Part shown: in pieces, positions 1 to 4,772 of the stretch
How positions within the stretch are numbered: the first letter of the stretch is position 1
How the letters are laid out: each line of letters starts with the position of its first letter
Source: Flavihumibacter sp.
GTDB lineage: Bacteria; Bacteroidota; Bacteroidia; Chitinophagales; Chitinophagaceae
Length of the DNA: 12,825 nt
Assembly: GCA_025455285.1 (NCBI GenBank)
Contig: JALOMU010000027.1
Location: 1 to 12,825 of the forward strand
Direction of reading: 5' to 3'
Translations under genes and position numbers: made by a program
Notes under the pieces: model-generated
Told to the model about the DNA's origin: nothing
The model's input: only the letters and a program-made list of their open reading frames with translations
The model's database searches: none

Positions 1-17
1 GGCCCTCGCAAGAGGAA

Positions 18-91
18 GGGCCCTTAGCTCAGTCGGTTAGAGCATCTGACTCATAATCAGAGGGTCGCTGGTTCGAGCCCGGCAGGGCCCA
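18..91 (+). tRNA. tRNA with CAU anticodon, probably tRNA-Ile2 (lysidine type)
   Basis: A complete 74-nt cloverleaf can be folded by eye. The acceptor stem is 18-24 with 84-90 (7 perfect pairs), the D stem 27-30 with 40-43, the anticodon stem 45-49 with 57-61, and the T stem 67-71 with 79-83 around the loop TTCGAGC. The anticodon CAT is at 52-54 and the discriminator base is A91. CCA is not encoded. CAU could mean elongator Met or Ile2, in which TilS converts C34 to lysidine so that AUA is read. The C4-G69 and C5-G68 pairs and the TCGCTGGTTC block resemble known tRNA-Ile2 and match TilS determinants described in E. coli, so Ile2 is preferred. That it is a tRNA is near certain; the isotype is less so. 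Confidence 0.95.
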
Positions 92-95
92 CTTG

Positions 96-131
96 AAAAA
101 GCACTTATGGAGGTATCTGTAAGTGCTTTTT
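96..131 (+). terminator. Intrinsic terminator after the tRNA
   Basis: A perfect 12-bp inverted repeat, AAAAAGCACTTA at 96-107 with TAAGTGCTTTTT at 120-131, encloses a 12-nt loop. The 3' arm ends in a T run that continues as TGTTTTT. It lies five bases past the tRNA and should end its transcript. The A run on the 5' arm means it could also work on the other strand. Confidence 0.85.
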
Positions 132-200
132 GTTTTTATCCACTCCATCTATTACCAGTTTCGGGTAAATATTTCTGGGTAATTTTTTTTCGTATTAAAC

Positions 201-230
201 TTTCAGGAATGTGTTGTTGTAATCGATTTG
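201..230 (+). promoter_or_regulatory. Weak promoter candidate for the small secreted protein operon
   Basis: TCGATTTG at 223-230 matches the Bacteroidota -7 consensus TAnnTTTG at 7 of 8 positions when the two free bases are counted. An imperfect TTTG-like element, TTTC at 201-204, lies 18 nt upstream. If used, transcription would begin near 236, so the left arm of the 16-bp inverted repeat would straddle the -7 element and only partly enter the RNA. No better match was found between the tRNA terminator and the gene. Confidence 0.3.
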
Positions 231-244
231 ACTTTTACCTATCC
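229..244 (+). repeat. Left arm of a 16-bp inverted repeat flanking the 274-597 gene
   Basis: TGACTTTTACCTATCC at 229-244 is the exact reverse complement of GGATAGGTAAAAGTCA at 606-621. The match stops sharply at both ends, because bases 228/622 and 245/605 do not pair. The arms are 361 bp apart and enclose the whole small secreted protein gene. The left arm lies about 30 bp before that gene's start. Confidence 0.85.
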
Positions 245-273
245 TATTAATTCAATACTTAAACCTTTAGATT

Positions 274-597
274 ATGAGAAATTTAGCACTAACACTCCTA
301 TTCGTTGCAGCAGGATTATTTGCACAAGCATCAACCGGAACAAATCCTGAAGACATCAAAAAAGCACCGGAATTCCAGAAAGCCCTTTCCAATTTGAAAG
401 TGGAAAATTCAATCAACCCATTTGCTGTTCCCACACCTGTTCAACAGGAAGAGGCAAGCTGCACTGTTACTGTAGAAGTAAGCATTGGCTTCCTTGGAAT
501 CGGGGGAAAAGTTACCTGTTCAGCAACAGCTGATACCTGCCAGGAAGCAAGAAGCATGGTATCAGATTGTGGTAAAAAGAAAAAAGCTGTTCAGTAA
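274..597 (+). CDS. Small secreted four-cysteine protein, family unknown
   Basis: This 107-residue protein has a clear signal peptide: MRN, a hydrophobic stretch at about 4-16, and a likely cut after AQA near residue 19. The mature part has two zones. Residues 20-60 are polar, with charged segments and a Pro-rich stretch around 50-56. Residues 62-99 form a compact core with cysteines at 63, 82, 89 and 99 and a glycine-rich turn (GFLGIGG) between probable beta strands. The tail is basic (KKKK at 101-104). Four cysteines in an exported protein suggest two disulfides, which is inference. I do not recognise the family. It is the first gene of a unit with two GLPGLI proteins and an outer-membrane receptor, and it is enclosed by a perfect inverted repeat. 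Its ATG follows an A/T-rich leader without a Shine-Dalgarno sequence, as is common in Bacteroidota. It could be a substrate, ligand or accessory protein of its neighbours. Confidence 0.85.
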   Translation: MRNLALTLLFVAAGLFAQASTGTNPEDIKKAPEFQKALSNLKVENSINPFAVPTPVQQEEASCTVTVEVSIGFLGIGGKVTCSATADTCQEARSMVSDCGKKKKAVQ

Positions 598-605
598 CTA
601 ATCCC

Positions 606-621
606 GGATAGGTAAAAGTCA
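606..621 (+). repeat. Right arm of the 16-bp inverted repeat
   Basis: GGATAGGTAAAAGTCA at 606-621 is the perfect complement of 229-244. It begins eight bases after the stop codon of the small secreted protein gene. Its last six bases (616-621) are also the start of the left arm of the local hairpin over the next gene's start codon, so one RNA copy cannot form both pairings at once. Confidence 0.85.
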
Positions 622-652
622 TTTTTATCATTCAACTATGAAAAAATGACTT
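616..652 (+). promoter_or_regulatory. Start-codon hairpin of the first GLPGLI gene
   Basis: AAGTCATTTTT at 616-626 pairs perfectly with AAAAATGACTT at 642-652 (11 bp) around a 15-nt loop (627-641). The right arm contains the ATG of the downstream gene (646-648), so folding would block initiation. A terminator role is unlikely because the right arm is not followed by a T run. The stem is A/T-rich with only two G-C pairs, so its stability is modest. The pairing is visible in the sequence; the regulatory role is inferred. Confidence 0.5.
638..649 (+). other. Possible three-codon leader ORF (Met-Lys-Lys-stop)
   Basis: An ATG at 638-640, in the loop of the start-codon hairpin, opens ATG AAA AAA TGA. 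Its stop (647-649) overlaps the ATG of the GLPGLI gene (646-648) as ATGA, the geometry typical of translational re-initiation. Translating it would pull open the hairpin. The A6 run at 641-646 matters: one extra A would fuse this Met-Lys-Lys in frame to the GLPGLI protein. It may equally be a relic of the original start. Confidence 0.25.
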
Positions 653-1353
653 ATCATACACATCTCAGCTTTTTGTGCTTTTCTATTAGTCTGGTCCTGT
701 TTTCGACCAGGAGTTTCGCGCAAACCGCCACACAGGCCATATACCAGTTATCTCCAACTGACAGCACCAAAACAGCGCAGTTATGGTGTTATGAAGATGG
801 CAGTTCTTTCTATTTTCAAAACAGTCAGAAGGCAGGCACTGATACGTTGCAGTGGGTATTTAATAAACCCGATGAACATAGTCTTTACTTCAAAGACTTT
901 CAATTTTTCAGCGGCAAAAAAACCTATCGCGATAGTTTGCCGGGCCCCATCTGGACTATCCATTCAGACAGTATCCGATTTTTAGATGGATACCAGGTCA
1001 CTAAAGCTACTGCAAACTTTCGCGGACGTATCTATACTGCCTGGTATGATGAATCTGTTGATATCAAAACAGGTCCCTGGAAATTAAGCGGTTTGCCGGG
1101 ACTCGTGCGACTGGCCTATTCCCAAGATGGGTTTGCCTATTTCTATTTAAGAAATCTAACCAGGAATAAGACTTCACCTGGCTCTCCTGTACTGCCCCCA
1201 ATAACCGCCACCTACCAGGATTTCACTCACGATGTTAAAAACTGGCTGGAGGAAAGTAACCAGGAATTCATGCAATCTTACAATAAAGGCAAAAAGAAAC
1301 ATGCAAAAGCCAGTGCAGTGAAATACACTATTAACCTGATCGAAAAATTATAA
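646..1353 (+). CDS. GLPGLI family exported protein (first of a tandem pair)
   Basis: This 235-residue protein starts with a hydrophobic segment (about 7-20) ending in SFAQ, a plausible signal peptide with cleavage near 25-26. The family signature GPWKLSGLPGLV is at 143-154, preceded by FRGRIYTAWY at 125-134. Both blocks recur in the next gene, as does LYFKDF (80-85 here). The GLPGLI family (TIGR01200) is a Bacteroidota-specific group of exported proteins, often found beside outer-membrane receptors; its biochemical role is not established as far as I know. The tail is lysine-rich (214-221). The ATG at 646 is the only in-frame start before the signal segment; the nearby ATG at 638 is in another frame and closes after three codons. 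The gene lies 48 nt after the small secreted protein gene, in a region with competing inverted repeats. Confidence 0.85.
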   Translation: MTYHTHLSFLCFSISLVLFSTRSFAQTATQAIYQLSPTDSTKTAQLWCYEDGSSFYFQNSQKAGTDTLQWVFNKPDEHSLYFKDFQFFSGKKTYRDSLPGPIWTIHSDSIRFLDGYQVTKATANFRGRIYTAWYDESVDIKTGPWKLSGLPGLVRLAYSQDGFAYFYLRNLTRNKTSPGSPVLPPITATYQDFTHDVKNWLEESNQEFMQSYNKGKKKHAKASAVKYTINLIEKL

Positions 1354-1355
1354 CC

Positions 1356-2096
1356 ATGATCCGTTTATTCATTTTGCTATTGTTGCCGGTTGTGTTGAAA
1401 AGCCAGCCTGTTCATATCGTTTCCTATGAACTTGATTACAATTTCGCTTTTGACACATCCGATGCAAAAGTGATACTTCGGTTAAAAGGAGATCTGAATG
1501 TGTTGCCCGATGGACGATCTGTTTTTTTCCAGGTACAGGACAGGGAATACAATGCCTCTGTACTGATGAACAATCATCAATTCATGATGGAAGACAGCAT
1601 TATGTACATACTGAAACATCCGGCATCCAATCAACTCTATTTTAAAGATTTCACACCAGTTGCCATGGACAAATGGATTGCAGATAGTTTGCATCCTTTC
1701 AGCTGGGATATCAGTAGTGATACCTTACACGAAGGAGGGGTCGTACTACAGAAAGCAAGCACCCGGTTTCGAGGCAGGTTATACACCGCCTGGTTTAATC
1801 CGGCAGTGCCCATTCCAAACGGACCCTGGAAGTTCGGTGGCCTGCCCGGACTCATCTATCGCATCTCAGACGAGCATGATTTTTTTGTTTATCGGTTAAC
1901 CGGCATCGTTACTCAAAATACAGCCACCGCATCTTATAAAATGCCGAAGAAACCAATTCTTTCTATTGAGAAATATGCGCAGCTCACAGACCGCTGGCTA
2001 AAAAAATACATAGTGGAACTTAAAGCAGCAGATGCTTCCTGTGAATCCTGCAACACTGAAATCAAACATTTTGAGCAACTGGAATATTTCAACTAA
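1356..2096 (+). CDS. GLPGLI family exported protein (second of a tandem pair)
   Basis: This 246-residue protein has a short signal peptide (hydrophobic 3-14, likely cut after KSQ near 17). It carries LYFKDF at 94-99, FRGRLYTAWF at 138-147 and the signature GPWKFGGLPGLI at 156-167. It shares these blocks with the preceding gene but differs clearly outside them, so the pair is an old duplication or two subtypes. The C-terminus has a close cysteine pair, CESC at 229-232, which the first copy lacks; it could form a disulfide or bind a metal. The ATG lies two bases after the upstream stop, so the two genes are almost certainly cotranscribed and translationally coupled. The last 65 bases overlap the receptor gene in another frame. 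Function is unknown; a periplasmic or outer-membrane partner of the receptor is the likely role from context. Confidence 0.87.
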   Translation: MIRLFILLLLPVVLKSQPVHIVSYELDYNFAFDTSDAKVILRLKGDLNVLPDGRSVFFQVQDREYNASVLMNNHQFMMEDSIMYILKHPASNQLYFKDFTPVAMDKWIADSLHPFSWDISSDTLHEGGVVLQKASTRFRGRLYTAWFNPAVPIPNGPWKFGGLPGLIYRISDEHDFFVYRLTGIVTQNTATASYKMPKKPILSIEKYAQLTDRWLKKYIVELKAADASCESCNTEIKHFEQLEYFN

Positions 2097-4731
2097 CCGG
2101 TTATACGCAGTATGGCTGTATGGCCTGTTGTTCCTGGTTGCGTATTTACCGGGAGTGATCAGTATTGCTCAAACCTTACCCATCAAGATCAAAGGAAGAC
2201 TTACCAATGCCAAAGGAGAGCCGGTTGTGAATGCTACCGTCCAGGCCTTTCAAAAGGAGCAGTTAATCGGATGGTGTATCTCAACACCAGGCGGCCAGTT
2301 TGAACTCAGCATCTCTGCAACAACTGAATTACAACTGCATATATCTCATATCAATTATGAAAAGAAACTGATTACTTTAAATGGGCCTTCTGAAAACCTG
2401 GACCTCGGAATCATTCAGCTCACAGAACAAAAACGAATACTGGATACAGTAATCGTAGCCAAAAAAGATCCGGTAAAAATTTCAGGAGACACCATCATTT
2501 ACAAGGCAAAACAATACCTGTCTCAGGAAACCCGGGTTGTAGAAGACCTGCTCAGAAAATTACCGGGCATCCAGGTAAGTGAAGATGGCAGAATCAGTTT
2601 TCAGCATACGGATATCAAAAAAATTCTGATTGATGGGGCGGATCTGGCAGGCAATGGCTATCAGCTCATTAGTAAAAACCTGGCTGCCGAAACGATTGAA
2701 AACATTGAGCTGATCCGCAACTTTTCAGAGAACCGGTTACTCGCAGCCTTTGAAAAGTCGGGGGAAGCAGGTATCAACCTAACCCTGAATAAAGAATATG
2801 CAACCTCTGTTTCAGGTAATTTAACCCTGGGAGCCAGCTCAGATAAACGGTATCAGTATAAAGGAACCCTACAGGCTTTTGGGAAAAAACTAAAACTAAT
2901 CAGCCTGGCGGAATCGAATACAACCGGGAATTTCTTACAGGGATCTATTCAGTCTGGATTTAATAATCATTATAAAGAAGGAACTGTAACCTCCCCCTTT
3001 ATGAGCAGTTATCAAAACCAGCTATTACAACCCGAATTGATCACGCCTCCCAGCCTGCCACTCCCCTATACTTACAATAATCGGGATCAGCAGGCCATGC
3101 TGACCCTACATGCCAAAGGCAAAGCCAACAATGGATTCCGACTTACGGGCGGTTTTTTCAGAAATGAGTATGAACTCAGGCGACAGGGAGCAGATCAATA
3201 CCGCCTGGCGGATGGATCGGGATGGACCCTCAATAGCCAGGAAGCATTGCTGCCGGGTGAAAAACTGGCCGGACTAGAAACCGCCTATGTGCTGGACAGG
3301 AATCGTTCAGCCGTAACTGAAATCAAAGCAAACGCAATGGTGGCAGCCAATTCAACCGGATATCGCTCCTTCCTGTCTGGTGCTCTTACAGATACCACCG
3401 TTTCCGATTACAGCAACCGCATCCGGTACTTTGAAGCCCGGCTGCATCATACCAAAGCATGGAGAAGTAACCGGCTTTTTCAACAGGAAATATACCTGTC
3501 CAGCGCTCCCGCACGTGATGAGCTGGAGCTGCGCACAGCCAGGTTCAATAGCCTGATTGGCACAAATGAGGGAATCAATGAGCTTATCAGCAGTACGCGG
3601 CAAAACCGGATAAAGGCGGGCTCCAACTCAGCAATAAAAATCAAAAAGAACGCAACCATATGGACAACCGGGTTAACTACCGATTTGGAAAGTATTCGTC
3701 CGGCTGGCTTTCAATCCCTTCATTTTTTTAACCTGAAAGCAACTGCGGGATCCAGCTACCAGTTGAATAAAAAAGAAAGGATTGGGTTTAGCATTCAACC
3801 GGGATTACTGATGCCATCCATAAAAGCCAGCAGTGCGTCTATTTTTTTTACGCCCTCCGTAAGCATCGATTATTACAAGGAAATCAACTCCTCAGCGGGA
3901 CTGGGCCTGCAGTATAGTTTTGAAAGAAAAAGACCCGATCCGGTTTATTTCTGGGGTGATAGCCTGGTGAATTCCATCAACAGCATTCACCTGGAGGCAA
4001 CCCGCTTTCAACCTGTTTCCAGTCATGAGTTGCTATATAATTTTTATTCCATCAACTTCTCGAGCCAGTTAAGCAGTAATGGTCGCGTATTGATAGGTTA
4101 CAGTCCGGCTGATTACAGCTGGGCCAGTTTACAGCAACCGGAATTCAGCTACCTGCAACCTACCTTATTATCGGATCATTGGAAAGCATTGGCTTCTTAT
4201 TCTCTGGGACTGCCTCTACTTGCTTTGCAATCCAAAATTGAATACGGATTCAGTTTTGTTTTCCGGAACATGCCCGCATTGCTCAACCAGGAGCGCATCA
4301 ATTATACTATGGGAAGTTTTGAACAGTATGTATCACTTCAATCGGGATGGAATTTTCCTATTCAGACGGTAACACGTTTCTCCTTTACCCTATTAAGCAA
4401 CCAGCTCAAAGCAGCCAATCAACCAAAGCAGACCAACCATATCCAATTGTGGAATTTTCAGAGCACGATCAGCACGCGACTAAAAAAACCTTTAAATGCC
4501 GCCATTCAATACCAGTTTAATGAGTTAGGGCAGAACAGTAGACTGCATACCCTATCTGCTAAAATCAGTTACCGGGTCAATAGCCGGTTTGAATTGCAGT
4601 CCAGGTTGCACAATCTTTTAAATGCCGGGAGAATTGAAAGCAGGAGTAGTTATAAAAATGTATTCAACAGCATTCAGCAAATTCAGCTGGTACCCAGGTA
4701 TGTTTACCTGGAATGTATGATACGGTTGTAA
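2032..4731 (+). CDS. TonB-receptor-like outer-membrane beta-barrel protein with N-terminal carboxypeptidase-regulatory domain
   Basis: This 899-residue protein has a hydrophobic export segment at about 26-46 ending in SIAQ. A carboxypeptidase-regulatory-like beta-sandwich follows at about 52-131 (IKIKGRLTNAKGEPVVNATV), then a plug-like region at about 139-254 with VVEDLLRKLPGIQVSEDGRI (169-188) and KKILIDGADLAG. The rest, from about 255, is rich in alternating strands as in a large outer-membrane barrel. No TonB box is obvious, so import driven by TonB is not proven. This architecture is common in Bacteroidota beside GLPGLI genes. The ATG at 2032 is the only ATG before the export segment; it gives a long N-terminal region and overlaps the upstream gene by 65 nt. 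TTG at 2071 is an alternative start. The end is fixed by a terminator at 4742. Likely role: outer-membrane passage of an unknown ligand, perhaps linked to the small secreted protein. Confidence 0.87.
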   Translation: MLPVNPATLKSNILSNWNISTNRLYAVWLYGLLFLVAYLPGVISIAQTLPIKIKGRLTNAKGEPVVNATVQAFQKEQLIGWCISTPGGQFELSISATTELQLHISHINYEKKLITLNGPSENLDLGIIQLTEQKRILDTVIVAKKDPVKISGDTIIYKAKQYLSQETRVVEDLLRKLPGIQVSEDGRISFQHTDIKKILIDGADLAGNGYQLISKNLAAETIENIELIRNFSENRLLAAFEKSGEAGINLTLNKEYATSVSGNLTLGASSDKRYQYKGTLQAFGKKLKLISLAESNTTGNFLQGSIQSGFNNHYKEGTVTSPFMSSYQNQLLQPELITPPSLPLPYTYNNRDQQAMLTLHAKGKANNGFRLTGGFFRNEYELRRQGADQYRLADGSGWTLNSQEALLPGEKLAGLETAYVLDRNRSAVTEIKANAMVAANSTGYRSFLSGALTDTTVSDYSNRIRYFEARLHHTKAWRSNRLFQQEIYLSSAPARDELELRTARFNSLIGTNEGINELISSTRQNRIKAGSNSAIKIKKNATIWTTGLTTDLESIRPAGFQSLHFFNLKATAGSSYQLNKKERIGFSIQPGLLMPSIKASSASIFFTPSVSIDYYKEINSSAGLGLQYSFERKRPDPVYFWGDSLVNSINSIHLEATRFQPVSSHELLYNFYSINFSSQLSSNGRVLIGYSPADYSWASLQQPEFSYLQPTLLSDHWKALASYSLGLPLLALQSKIEYGFSFVFRNMPALLNQERINYTMGSFEQYVSLQSGWNFPIQTVTRFSFTLLSNQLKAANQPKQTNHIQLWNFQSTISTRLKKPLNAAIQYQFNELGQNSRLHTLSAKISYRVNSRFELQSRLHNLLNAGRIESRSSYKNVFNSIQQIQLVPRYVYLECMIRL

Positions 4732-4741
4732 TTATTGAATG

Positions 4742-4769
4742 AAAAAGGGGCTGTTGCCAGCCCCTTTTT
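4742..4769. terminator. Bidirectional terminator between convergent genes
   Basis: A perfect 12-bp inverted repeat, AAAAAGGGGCTG at 4742-4753 and CAGCCCCTTTTT at 4758-4769, has a TTGC loop. It has a T run on each strand and lies between the receptor gene (stop 4731) and the hydrolase gene (stop 4773), so it probably serves both. Confidence 0.92.
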
Positions 4770-4772
4770 GTT

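Noticed and set aside
4..15. CCTC-GCAA-GAGG hairpin with a GNRA loop upstream of the tRNA
   Set aside because: It has only four pairs at the window edge, without context to show whether it is part of an RNA gene.
616..652. Terminator between the small secreted protein gene and the first GLPGLI gene
   Set aside because: The 11-bp stem has an A-rich 3' arm and only two T bases after it, so it lacks the T tract needed for termination on the plus strand.
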